From contig NZ_LJGT01000038.1 in the NCBI RefSeq assembly GCF_001751365.1, forward strand, positions 174,466 through 238,465: a stretch of 64,000 bases of DNA. The letters run 5' to 3'. Source of the DNA: Streptomyces abyssalis. Its GTDB lineage: Bacteria; Actinomycetota; Actinomycetes; Streptomycetales; Streptomycetaceae. Under the pieces are notes generated by a model. The model ran no database searches. It was not told the origin of the DNA and saw only the letters and a program-made list of their open reading frames with translations. Every line of letters begins with the position of its first letter. Positions within the stretch are counted from its first letter, which is position 1. Below are positions 33,964 through 42,800 of the stretch, in pieces. The translations under genes and the position numbers were made by a program.

Positions 33964-36621
33964 TTGCGCACCGCCGAGATCCGCAGCCGCTTCCTCGACT
34001 ACTTCGCCGAGCGAGGGCACACGGTGGTCCCCGGCGCCCCGCTGCCCACGCCCGACCCGACGCTGCTCTTCGTCAACGCGGGCATGGTGCCGTTCAAGCC
34101 CTGTCTGACGGGTGAGACGCCCGCCCCCTGGCCGCGGGCGGCAAGCGTGCAGAAGTGTGTGCGGACCCTGGACATCGAGGAGGTCGGCCGGACCACACGG
34201 CACGGCTCCTTCTTCCAGATGAACGGCAACTTCTCCTTCGGCGACTACTTCAAGGAGGAGGCGATCGCCTTCGCCTGGGAGCTGTCCACCAAGCCGGTCG
34301 CCGAGGGCGGATACGGCCTGGAGCCGGAGCGGATCTGGGTCACGGTCCACCACTCCGACAGCGAGGCACGCGCCCTGTGGCGGCGCGTCGCGGGGCTGCC
34401 GGACGGGCGCATCGTCTCCCGAGGGGACGAGGACAACTACTGGTCCATGGGCGTCCCCGGGCCATGCGGTCCCTGCTCGGAGCTGTACTACGACCGCGGG
34501 ACGGCCTTCGGGAAGCCGGGCGGGCCGGACGCCGACGAGGACCGGTACATGGAGTTCTGGAACCTCGTCTTCATGCAGTACGAACGAGGCGAGGGCCACG
34601 GCAAGTCCGGCTACCCGATCCTCGGCGAACTGCCCAGCCGGAACATCGACACCGGAATGGGCCTGGAACGTATGGCCACGCTCCTCCAGGGCGTCGGCAA
34701 CCTCTACGAAATCGACGAGACCTGGCCCGTCCTCGAACGGGCCGCCCGGCTCACAGGCGTGGCCTACGGATCGGACGAGGACGGCGACGTACGGCTCCGC
34801 GTCGTCGCCGACCACGTACGTACGGCGCTGATGCTCCTCGCGGACGGCACCACCCCGGGCAACGAGGGCCGCGGCTACGTCCTGCGCCGCATCCTGCGCC
34901 GGGCCGTACGCTCCATGCGCCTGCTCGGCCACCACGACCCCGCGCTGCCCGAACTGCTGCCCGTGGCCCGCGACTTGATGGCGCAGAGCTATCCCGAGGT
35001 GGCCGGTTCCTTCGAGCGGATCGCCGACCAGGCGTACGCCGAGGAGGAAGCCTTCCGCTCCACCCTCCGCCAGGGCACGACGATCCTCGACACCGCCGTC
35101 GCCAAGGTCCGGGCGGAAGGCGGCAGTTCGCTCCCCGGCTCGCAGGCCTTCATGCTGCACGACACGTACGGCTTCCCCATCGACCTGACGCTGGAGATGG
35201 CCGCCGAGCAGGGCGTCACCGTCGACCGCGACGGCTTCACCGAGCTGATGTCGCAGCAGCGTGAACGCGCCCGGGCCGACGCCCGCGCCCGCAAGTCCGG
35301 CAGCACGGTGAACACTTCGGAACTGCGCACCGTACTCGGCGAACACGGCCCCACCGACTGGCGCGCCTGGGACGCCCTCACCACCGACTCCCGCGTCCTC
35401 GCCCTGCTCGGCACGGACGGAACGCTGCCCGTCGCCCGTACGGGAGACATCGTCACGGTGGTCCTGGACCGCACGCCCTTCTACGCCGAGTCGGGCGGTC
35501 AGGAGAGCGACGCGGGGCATCTGACCGGCGCGTCCGTGGAGGCCGACGTCCTCGACGTCCAACGCCCCCTGCCCGGTCTCGTCGTCCACCAAGTCCGCGT
35601 CACCGCGGGGGAACTGGCCGCCGGCGACCCGGTTCACGCGGCCGTCGACCCCGAGTGGCGGCTCGGCGCGCGGCAGGCACACTCCGGCACCCACGTCCTG
35701 CACGCCGCACTCCGCGAGATCCTCGGCCCGGGAGCCCTGCAGTCGGGCTCCTACAACCGCCCCGGCCACCTCCGCCTGGACTTCCCCTGGCGCGGGGCGC
35801 TCAGCGCCTCCGCCCGCAGCGAGATCGAAGAGGCCGCCAACCGCGCGCTGCGCCGCGATCTGCCCGTGGACGTACGGTGGATGACGCTGCCCGAAGCCAG
35901 ACAGGCGGGCGCACTCGCCCTGTTCGACGAGACGTACGGAGAACAGGTACGGGTCGTCGAGATCGGCGGAGCCTGGTCCCGCGAACTGTGCGGCGGCACC
36001 CACGTCGCTCACGCCTCCCAGGTGGGCGTCGTCGCCCTCACCGCCGAGTACTCCGTCGGTGCCGGCATGCGCCGTCTCGAAGCAGCCGTGGGCAACGAGG
36101 GGTTCGGCCACCTGGCACGCGAGCGGGACCTCGTCTCCCGTATCGCCGAACAGCTCCAGGCCCCGCGTGCCGAACTCCCCGACCGCATCGCCACCCTCCT
36201 CGGCCGTCTCAAGGCGGCCGACCAGGAGAATCAGCGGCTGCGCGAGCGTGAGAACGCGGCGCGGGCCGCCGAACTGGCAGCCGGCAGCCGGGAGATCGGC
36301 GGCGCACTTCTCGCCGCGTCAGTGATCGAGGGGGACGGGCCCGCGGCGCGGCGGCTGGCCCGGTCCGTACGCGACAAGCTCCCCCAGGGCCGCCCCGGCG
36401 TCGCCGCCATCGCCGCACGCGACGGCGACAAGGGCCTCATGGCCGTCGCCCTCACCCCCGCCGCCCGCTCAGCCGGCCTCTCCGCCGGCACCCTGGTCAA
36501 GGAGGCCCTCCAGGGCCGCGGCGGCGGCACCGACGACGTCGCCCAGGGCGGCGGCATCCCCGCGGACCAACTCGACCAGGCACTGCGCAAGCTGACCGAC
36601 ACCCTCGCGGCAACGGCCTGA
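33964..36621 (+). CDS. alaS: Alanyl-tRNA synthetase, probable second copy
   Basis: An 885-residue full-length class II synthetase. The aminoacylation core has LLFVNAGMVPFKP, SVQKCVRTLDIEEVGRTTRH and NFSFGDYFKEEAI. The editing domain keeps its zinc ligands, His573 and His577 in HSGTHVLH and Cys676 and His680 in CGGTH. The C-Ala domain ends with the GGGGTDDVAQGGG-type glycine motif. Nothing essential is missing, so it should charge and edit. The TTG start at 33964 has GGAG 5 nt upstream. Housekeeping alaS of streptomycetes lies elsewhere with mreB/ruvX-type neighbours absent here, so this is inferred to be a paralogue co-expressed with the TsaD-like and GNAT genes. Confidence 0.88.
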   Translation: MRTAEIRSRFLDYFAERGHTVVPGAPLPTPDPTLLFVNAGMVPFKPCLTGETPAPWPRAASVQKCVRTLDIEEVGRTTRHGSFFQMNGNFSFGDYFKEEAIAFAWELSTKPVAEGGYGLEPERIWVTVHHSDSEARALWRRVAGLPDGRIVSRGDEDNYWSMGVPGPCGPCSELYYDRGTAFGKPGGPDADEDRYMEFWNLVFMQYERGEGHGKSGYPILGELPSRNIDTGMGLERMATLLQGVGNLYEIDETWPVLERAARLTGVAYGSDEDGDVRLRVVADHVRTALMLLADGTTPGNEGRGYVLRRILRRAVRSMRLLGHHDPALPELLPVARDLMAQSYPEVAGSFERIADQAYAEEEAFRSTLRQGTTILDTAVAKVRAEGGSSLPGSQAFMLHDTYGFPIDLTLEMAAEQGVTVDRDGFTELMSQQRERARADARARKSGSTVNTSELRTVLGEHGPTDWRAWDALTTDSRVLALLGTDGTLPVARTGDIVTVVLDRTPFYAESGGQESDAGHLTGASVEADVLDVQRPLPGLVVHQVRVTAGELAAGDPVHAAVDPEWRLGARQAHSGTHVLHAALREILGPGALQSGSYNRPGHLRLDFPWRGALSASARSEIEEAANRALRRDLPVDVRWMTLPEARQAGALALFDETYGEQVRVVEIGGAWSRELCGGTHVAHASQVGVVALTAEYSVGAGMRRLEAAVGNEGFGHLARERDLVSRIAEQLQAPRAELPDRIATLLGRLKAADQENQRLRERENAARAAELAAGSREIGGALLAASVIEGDGPAARRLARSVRDKLPQGRPGVAAIAARDGDKGLMAVALTPAARSAGLSAGTLVKEALQGRGGGTDDVAQGGGIPADQLDQALRKLTDTLAATA

Positions 36622-36850
36622 GGCGGACAGGGCGTCGACCGAGGGTTCCGCGCAGCCCCGACGCCCCCGGTCCACCGGCCCGTCCACCGAGCCCCGCCCA
36701 CCGGGGTCCGTCTCCTGAAGCCGCGGGCCTGTACGGCGTGAAGGCGAAGCCCGGCGCAGGAACCGAGTCCCCTGCCCGTCCGACTACTCACGTACGGCAC
36801 AGCGGACGCCCCGCCGTGCCACACGTGACGAGGCGTTCGAAGGGCACAGC

Positions 36851-37486
36851 ATGGGCGGTCTGGGTGTGACGTTGAGGGACGTCGCATGCCGTCACGGCAA
36901 GGTCGAGGCAGTTTCCGGTGTGGATCTGGAGGTCGTGGCGGGAGAGCGGGTCGCCCTGACCGGGACCAACGGATCAGGCAAGACGACACTGCTGCGCTGC
37001 GTGCTGGGCCTGCACCGGCAGTGGACGGGCACCATCGATGTCGGCGGGAGAGGAGCGGACTCGAACGCCGAGTGGGCCTGGCGCCGCCGCTCGTGCGCAT
37101 GGATTCCGCAGAAGCCGGTGCCGGGCCGCTTCCCGCTGCTGGCCGGCGAGTTGCTCGCCAGCAGCAACGCGCCGGGAGCGGCTGCCGAAGCCGCCGTGCG
37201 GCTCGGGGTGGGAGGCCTGACGGACCGGCCCCTGCGGACCCTGTCCGGCGGACAGCTGCAGCGGATGTATCTCGCCCGGGCGACGGGCTGCGTCGCCGCC
37301 GGTGCCGGAGTGGTTCTCGCCGACGAGCCCACGGCGGCGCTGGACTTCGAAGGGCAGGAAGAGGCCGCCGACGTCCTCACTTCACTGCCCGTCACCCTGC
37401 TCGTGGTGACCCATGACCGCACCATGGCGGACCGGTGCGACCGGGTGCTGGAGATGGCGGCCGGACGGTTGCGGGAGGCCGGGTGA
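36851..37486 (+). CDS. Zn/Mn-type ABC transporter ATP-binding protein
   Basis: A 211-residue ATPase with Walker A GTNGSGKTT (about 37-45), signature LSGGQLQRMYLAR, Walker B GVVLADEPTAALD and a switch histidine in LLVVTHDRTM. It is shorter than typical ZnuC/MntB proteins. It heads a three-gene importer; its stop overlaps the permease GTG by GTGA. The assignment to zinc or manganese comes from the permease and the binding protein. No convincing Zur box is visible in the 229-bp upstream gap. Confidence 0.87.
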   Translation: MGGLGVTLRDVACRHGKVEAVSGVDLEVVAGERVALTGTNGSGKTTLLRCVLGLHRQWTGTIDVGGRGADSNAEWAWRRRSCAWIPQKPVPGRFPLLAGELLASSNAPGAAAEAAVRLGVGGLTDRPLRTLSGGQLQRMYLARATGCVAAGAGVVLADEPTAALDFEGQEEAADVLTSLPVTLLVVTHDRTMADRCDRVLEMAAGRLREAG

Positions 37487-38346
37487 CCGTGGTGGCCGAC
37501 GTCGGGGCCCTGTTGCAGCTGGTGCCGGTGCAGCGCGCCGCTCTCGCTCTGCTGCTGGCGGCGCTGGGCCTGCCCGTGATCGGTGTGGTGATCGTCGGGC
37601 TCGACATCATGCCGGTGCGGTTCGCGATGATGCATGTCGCTCTGCTGGGCATCGCCGTCGGCATGCTGACGGGGCTCGACCCCGTGCTCTGTGCGCTTGT
37701 GGCCTGTGCCCTGGCCGGGGCCGGCGTGGCGCCCCTGGCCCGTACACCGGACGGACTGTCCGGCGCCATGGGCCTGTTGATGAGCCTCGCCATCGCCGCC
37801 GCCCTGCTGGTGCTGTCCGTCGCGGGCATCAACGCCTCCGGCGCCTTCGCGCTGCTGTGGGGTTCGATCCTTTCCGTGGGCTCCGCCGACGTATGGGTGC
37901 TCGGCACCCTCGCGGTCACGGTCTGCGCTCTCTTCCTGTGGCGGCGCCGGGAGGTGTCGCTGCTGCTCTACGACCGGGAGCTCGCACTGTGCTCGGGCGT
38001 GCCGGTACGTGCCTTGACGCTCGTGCTCCTGGTTCTGGTCGCCGTGGCGGTCGCCGGGGCGATCAAGCTCACCGGCGCGCTGCTCGTCGATGCCCTGACC
38101 CTGCTGCCCGCGCTCGCTGCCCGGCGTCTTGGCACGTCGCTCAAGTCGATCACGCTGTGGGCCGTTGCGATCGGCGTCGTCGTCAATCTGACGGGATTCC
38201 TCGCCGCTCTTGCCCTGGACCTGCCTCCCGGCCCCGTCCTCGTCCTGGCGGCGGGGTTGGTCGTCATTGCAGTTCACCTCATACCCGAACGGAGAGTCAC
38301 CTCATGGCGCTCAACCGCGTCCGTTTCAGTTCCTTCCTCGCACTGA
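37483..38346 (+). CDS. Zn/Mn-type ABC transporter permease
   Basis: A 287-residue membrane protein of the ABC-3 (ZnuB/MntC) family with about eight helices. MMHVALLGIAVGMLTGLDP and the metal-channel segment AIKLTGALLVDALTLLPALAARRL are typical. The start is GTG 37483, coupled to the ATPase. Its last 14 codons overlap the start of the binding-protein gene by 43 nt in another frame, an unusually deep overlap but with a clear ribosome site for the next gene inside. Confidence 0.87.
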   Translation: MTVVADVGALLQLVPVQRAALALLLAALGLPVIGVVIVGLDIMPVRFAMMHVALLGIAVGMLTGLDPVLCALVACALAGAGVAPLARTPDGLSGAMGLLMSLAIAAALLVLSVAGINASGAFALLWGSILSVGSADVWVLGTLAVTVCALFLWRRREVSLLLYDRELALCSGVPVRALTLVLLVLVAVAVAGAIKLTGALLVDALTLLPALAARRLGTSLKSITLWAVAIGVVVNLTGFLAALALDLPPGPVLVLAAGLVVIAVHLIPERRVTSWRSTASVSVPSSH

Positions 38347-39098
38347 GTGCCGCGATTTCCCTCACGGCCGGCTGCGGCGGCTCGTCCGGCTCCGCATCGA
38401 ACGGCGGAGACGAGAAGGGCAAGGGACCCGTGGTGGTCGCGACCACCACGTGGGAGGGGGCGTTCGCCAAGGCGGCAGGTGCCGAGGACGTGAAGGTGAT
38501 CGTGCCGCAGTCGGTACAGCACGCACCCGACTACGACCCCAAGCCCACGGATCTCGCGACCGTCGCCAAGGCCGATTACGTGCTCTACGCACCCTTCGAG
38601 CCGTACGCGGCGAAGATCAAGGAAGCCGCGGGCTCGAAGGCCGAGCTCGTCGAGACGAAGCTCGACAACGACCCGCGCAACGTGAAGTCCGAAGTGACGC
38701 GCCTCGCCGGGAAGTTCGGCACCGAGGACATGGCCAGGAAGTGGAACAAGGACTTCGGCGCCAAGTACGGCAAGCTGTCCTCGCAGCTGAAGTCCTCCTG
38801 GAAGGACGGTGAGCGGCCGACGGCGGTCAGCCAGGTCTTCACCGTCTGGTCCGCCCGGATGGCAGGGGCGAAGATCGCGGGCACGTTCGGGCCGGAGGCC
38901 GTGACCGCCGGCCAGCTTTCGAAGCTGTCGAAGAAGAAGCCCGGACTCGTCGTGGACAACGAGCACATGTCCACCGGCACCGTCCTGCCGGATTCGGACG
39001 CGAAGCAGGTGAAGGTCGCGAACTACCCGGGTGAGGATCTGGAGCTCTGGCCGGTCTACCGGAAGGCGGCCGCCGAGCTGCGGAACGCCATGTCCTGA
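38304..39098 (+). CDS. Metal-binding lipoprotein of a Zn/Mn-type ABC importer
   Basis: A 264-residue cluster A-I binding protein (ZnuA/TroA family). A lipoprotein signal ends at the lipobox LTAGC with Cys24. Metal-site residues include His73 in VQHAPDYDPKPTDL and the segment DNEHMSTG in the second lobe. The long His/Asp-rich loop characteristic of zinc-specific ZnuA is absent, so manganese or another divalent metal cannot be excluded. ATG 38304 follows GGAGAG and lies within the end of the permease gene. Confidence 0.87.
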   Translation: MALNRVRFSSFLALSAAISLTAGCGGSSGSASNGGDEKGKGPVVVATTTWEGAFAKAAGAEDVKVIVPQSVQHAPDYDPKPTDLATVAKADYVLYAPFEPYAAKIKEAAGSKAELVETKLDNDPRNVKSEVTRLAGKFGTEDMARKWNKDFGAKYGKLSSQLKSSWKDGERPTAVSQVFTVWSARMAGAKIAGTFGPEAVTAGQLSKLSKKKPGLVVDNEHMSTGTVLPDSDAKQVKVANYPGEDLELWPVYRKAAAELRNAMS

Positions 39099-39167
39099 GC
39101 GGGAGCTGAAGCATTCGGAGGCGGGGGCGGCAGCCCAGGCACAGCCGAGGGCCGCGGCCCCCTCCCT

Positions 39168-40877
39168 CTATGCGGGTCCCGCCACGGGTACGGGTGCCGT
39201 CCCCTCCCGGGGCCCGCCCAGTTTCATCAGCCGGTCGCGCAGGGCCGCCCGGTCGGTCTTGCCCGCGGGCGTGAGCGGGAGTTCCTGCACGAGCAGCAAC
39301 CGCTCGGGGTGCTTACGCCGTTCCAGACCCCGCCGGGTCAGGTGCCGGCACAGTGCTTCGAGGCCGAGGGCGTCGTCGCCTCGGGTGACGACGCAGGCCG
39401 CGAGCCGTTCACCCATCAGGTCGTCCGGGACCCCCACGCACGCCACGTCCCGGACGAGCGGATGGGAGGACAGCTCCCGTTCGACCTCCGCCGGGGAGAT
39501 GTTGGCGCCACCGCGGATGACGACGTCCTTGAGCCGTCCGACGACGTGGAGGATGCCGTCGTCGTCGAGGAATCCGAGGTCCCCTGTGCGGACCCAGCCG
39601 TCCGGCGTGCGGTAGCGGGCGTCCAGATCCGGGGCGCCGACATAGCACATGGGGGTCATCGGGCCGCGGGCGATGATCTCCCCGACGCTTCCGCCCGGTG
39701 CCTCGGTGAGGTCCTTCGAATCGATGTCGGCGATCTTGATGTCGGCCACGCGCGGGTCGGGCCTGCCTGCGACGACAGCGGGGCTTCCCGCGGTCTCAGG
39801 TACTTCACCGTCCAGGCCGGTATGGCAGTTGACGCCGTCCGCCGACCCGTACAGGTTGACGACCGGGGCGCCGAAGGCGCGGCGGGCGCCGGCCGCCGTG
39901 GTCTCGTCCAGCACCGATCCACCGAGCACCAGAGCTGCCGGTGAAGGGAGTCCCGCGGGTTCGGTCCCGCTCCGGCCTTCCTTGTCGAGGCTTTCGAGGA
40001 TCATGCGCACCATCGTCGGTACGCCCAGGACGTGGGTCGGTTCGTGTTTCCGGACCGCCGCGAGGGCGCCCTCCGGTGTGAAGTGGTCGAGGAGCACCAG
40101 CGTGCCGCCGTGCCTGGCGAGGGTGACCGAGGTGCCGTTGGAGCCGAAGGCGGACGCGAGCGGCACGAGGAAGAGGCAGCGGGGCGGCGCGTCGTCGAGC
40201 AGCAGCGAGCCGAGGAAGTTGCCACGGCCGCCGGCGAGGGCGTTGTGCGAGTAGGCGACCATCTTGGGTTCCGACTCGGAACCCGAGGAGACCAGGATGC
40301 GGGCCGGGCCGTCGGGGTCGGGACGTGCCGGGGTGAAGGCCGCCGGATCCGTACGCAGGAGCGCCGAATACGGCACGGTGCCGCAGGGGGCGTCGCCCGG
40401 GCCGCAGGCGATGACGTGGCGCAGGGCGGGCAACGCCGGGGCGAGCTCCTGGAGTTCGGCCGCGTGGTGACTGCCGCGGTGCTCCGTGACGGCGATGACT
40501 GCGACGGCTTCGGCGCGGCGCAACAGGCACTCCGCTTCGAGGCTGCCGCGGCCGACGGGGAACGGCAGAGCGACCGCTCCGACCGCGGCCAGGGCCAGGT
40601 CGGCGATCACCGCGTCGCGGCCGTTGGGCAGCTGGACGCCGACCACGTCACCCGGGCCTATGCCGAGTTCGCCGAGGCCGGTTGCCAGACGCCGCACCTT
40701 TCGGTCCAGGGCCGCGTAGCAGAGCTTGCCCTTGGCGTCGATCACCGCGGTCCGGTGCGGGTCCGCGATCTGCCGGGACCGGTAGAGGCTGTAGAGGTCA
40801 AGATCGGGACAGGTGCCGTCGGCAGCCCACGAACGACGTTGCCGTGCGGGCAGGAGGTCGTGCAGGACGAGGGTCAC
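39168..40877 (-). CDS. AMP-dependent acyl-CoA synthetase/ligase
   Basis: A 569-residue ANL-superfamily enzyme. The A3 P-loop is ILVSSGSESEPKMVAYSH, with the usual TSGTTG-like motif altered to SSGSESEPK, as in benzoate- or medium-chain acid ligases. The A5 region NLYGSADG, A7 GWVRTGDLG, A8 GRLKDVVIRGGANISPAEVE and catalytic lysine in A10 PLTPAGKTDR are present. It activates an unknown carboxylic acid to its CoA thioester. GTG 40877 overlaps the CoA-transferase stop by GTGA, and the two form an operon divergent from an acyl-CoA dehydrogenase. Confidence 0.9.
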   Translation of the reverse strand: MTLVLHDLLPARQRRSWAADGTCPDLDLYSLYRSRQIADPHRTAVIDAKGKLCYAALDRKVRRLATGLGELGIGPGDVVGVQLPNGRDAVIADLALAAVGAVALPFPVGRGSLEAECLLRRAEAVAVIAVTEHRGSHHAAELQELAPALPALRHVIACGPGDAPCGTVPYSALLRTDPAAFTPARPDPDGPARILVSSGSESEPKMVAYSHNALAGGRGNFLGSLLLDDAPPRCLFLVPLASAFGSNGTSVTLARHGGTLVLLDHFTPEGALAAVRKHEPTHVLGVPTMVRMILESLDKEGRSGTEPAGLPSPAALVLGGSVLDETTAAGARRAFGAPVVNLYGSADGVNCHTGLDGEVPETAGSPAVVAGRPDPRVADIKIADIDSKDLTEAPGGSVGEIIARGPMTPMCYVGAPDLDARYRTPDGWVRTGDLGFLDDDGILHVVGRLKDVVIRGGANISPAEVERELSSHPLVRDVACVGVPDDLMGERLAACVVTRGDDALGLEALCRHLTRRGLERRKHPERLLLVQELPLTPAGKTDRAALRDRLMKLGGPREGTAPVPVAGPA

Positions 40878-42649
40878 GCGAAGCTCCAGGGGTCGGGGAC
40901 GGCGAACGCGCCGTGCCGGTCGCGCCGGATCAGGCCGGCGAAGCGGGCATCGTGGTCCAGCGAGGTCAGGCGGTTGGTGACGGCGGTGGCGGCCAGTCCG
41001 TGTGCGCGCAGCCTGTCGACGGCGTCCGCGGTGGTCAGACCGCTCAGGTCGTGGCCGGCGGCTTCGGACGCGTGTGCGTCAGCGGGTGCCACCCAGCCGT
41101 CGGCGGTACGCAACGGCCGGCGGAACCCGGCCGGGCGCCGGGTGCCACGGCCCTCCGCGGCCCGGCGCAGGGCGGGGGCCAGCAGGATGTCGGCCGCGCC
41201 GAGCAGTGAGGAGTCGGCACGCACCCCGTGGCCGTACCGCTCACGCTGGAGGAGCGCGGCGAGGACGGTCTCCGTGCCGAGCAGACCGCCCATGACGTCG
41301 AGCAGGGTCATCAGGGACGGAGCCGGGGGTTCGCCTGAGGGGCGGGCGGCCTCGCCCATGCCTGTGCGTGCCTGGACCATGAAGTCCGTGCCCATGGGGG
41401 CGTTCTGCAGCCGGCCTGCCCAGCCACTCGTGCAGCTGTAGACGAGGCACGGGTTCACGGCCGCGAGGTCGCCTGCGTCGAGGCCGAGCTGTGCGGCCTT
41501 CCCCGGCGCCCAGTTGTGCACGAAGACATCCGCTTCGGCGGCCATCTCCCGCAGACGCTCCCGCCCCGACGGGGACTTGATGTCGACCTCCGCCGCCTGC
41601 TTGCCGCGGTTGAGCGCCAGCCACCGGGCCGAGACGCCCGAGCAGGCGGGCGGCATGCCGCGCAGCGGGTCACCGCCGGGCGGTTCGATCCGTATCACTT
41701 CCGCGCCGAGCAGGCCGAGCAGGTGCGCCGTGAGCGGTGCCTGGATGCGGCGCCCTGCTTCGAGCACGGTGACCCCGGCCAGGGGGGCGGTACCCGCTTC
41801 CGGACGAGTGGGCTCGTACGGGCCGGCTCCCAGCTCGGTCAGCCTCCAGGGCGCCGCACCGTCGTGTTCGGCGGCACGGTCCGCCACGGCACGCAGTGCG
41901 CACACCTGCGCGCCGGAGTCGTCCGCGGCCGCCCGGATGCTCTGCCAGGACTTGTCGCGCGTCGTCGCATGCAGGACTTCGGGGAACGGTGCGCAGGCTG
42001 TCGCGTAACGGAACTGGAAGGGGCGCCAGCCGCTGCGTACGGCGTCCCTTGGTGCCCCCAGGGCCTGCCAGAAGGCGGCCCACGCCGTGGGGTCGAGCGT
42101 CTCGAGCTCGAAGACCGTGCCGTCGGCGGACGAGAACGGCGGCCCGCCCGGCGAGAGTTCACACGCCTCCTCCTCGTCCGCCCCTTCGGCTGCGAGGTAT
42201 TGGGAGACGGACAGCAGACCGGCCCTCGGCAGACTCGTCGTCACCTGGTGCGCCCGCATGCCGCGGGCCTCCGCGAGCAGGCCGGCCAGCAGGCCCTGCA
42301 CCCCCAGCAGGCCCGTGGCAGCCGAGACGTAGTCGAGGGCCAGCCCCCGTGGCTGCCCGTCCCGCCTCCCGTGCACGGCCATGATTCCGGTGGCGGCCTG
42401 TGCTGTTGCCTCGTCCACGACGCCGCTCGCCTCGTTCACGGCGTGCATCCGGACCTCGACGGGGCCGAAGCCGTCACCGGATGCCGTGATCCGGCCGGGG
42501 ACGTCCGGAGTCGTTCGCCGGGGCTCGGCCTCCGCCCCGAGGAGACGGAGATGGCCGCTCACGAGCCCGCTCGTGCCCGGCGGCGACGAAGCCTCCAGGC
42601 TGAGGCCGTCCAGGGGCAGCCCCGTACGCCTGACGGTCGGTGATGCCAT
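40874..42649 (-). CDS. Class III (CaiB/BaiF) CoA-transferase with extra N-terminal half
   Basis: A 591-residue protein, about 200 residues longer than a single CaiB/BaiF subunit. The C-terminal part (about 288-590) is a canonical domain starting PLAGVTVLEAGRRIQAPL, with FVHNWAPGKAAQLGLD and the catalytic aspartate at 422 in MGTDFMVQARTGM. The N-terminal part (about 1-280) looks like a degenerate CaiB half (ATGIMAVHGRRDGQPRGLAL) without a recognisable active site. It may be a fused heterodimer in which one half is structural. CoA-transferases of this class activate carnitine, bile, aromatic or branched acids; the substrate here is unknown. Confidence 0.85.
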   Translation of the reverse strand: MASPTVRRTGLPLDGLSLEASSPPGTSGLVSGHLRLLGAEAEPRRTTPDVPGRITASGDGFGPVEVRMHAVNEASGVVDEATAQAATGIMAVHGRRDGQPRGLALDYVSAATGLLGVQGLLAGLLAEARGMRAHQVTTSLPRAGLLSVSQYLAAEGADEEEACELSPGGPPFSSADGTVFELETLDPTAWAAFWQALGAPRDAVRSGWRPFQFRYATACAPFPEVLHATTRDKSWQSIRAAADDSGAQVCALRAVADRAAEHDGAAPWRLTELGAGPYEPTRPEAGTAPLAGVTVLEAGRRIQAPLTAHLLGLLGAEVIRIEPPGGDPLRGMPPACSGVSARWLALNRGKQAAEVDIKSPSGRERLREMAAEADVFVHNWAPGKAAQLGLDAGDLAAVNPCLVYSCTSGWAGRLQNAPMGTDFMVQARTGMGEAARPSGEPPAPSLMTLLDVMGGLLGTETVLAALLQRERYGHGVRADSSLLGAADILLAPALRRAAEGRGTRRPAGFRRPLRTADGWVAPADAHASEAAGHDLSGLTTADAVDRLRAHGLAATAVTNRLTSLDHDARFAGLIRRDRHGAFAVPDPWSFA

Positions 42650-42800
42650 GCCTCTCCTCTCCTGTCCTCTCCTGACGCGGCCGATGGCGAGCGCCGGGCG
42701 TCCGCGACGCGGGAACCCGGGAGCCCTCGCGCCCGACCAGTTCCACGGAGAGGCAGTCGTACCGCCTCACCGAGAGGTTCCCGACGATCAGGAGAATGCG

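Noticed and set aside
33754..36111. 785-codon minus-strand frame antisense to the alanyl-tRNA synthetase gene
   Set aside because: Same reason: a high-GC shadow of a clearly conserved gene, with no motifs or ribosome site.
36622..36850. Zur operator for the Zn/Mn importer
   Set aside because: No AT-rich TGAAAATCATTTTCA-like sequence is present. A CACGT-containing dyad near 36792-36825 is too loose to call.
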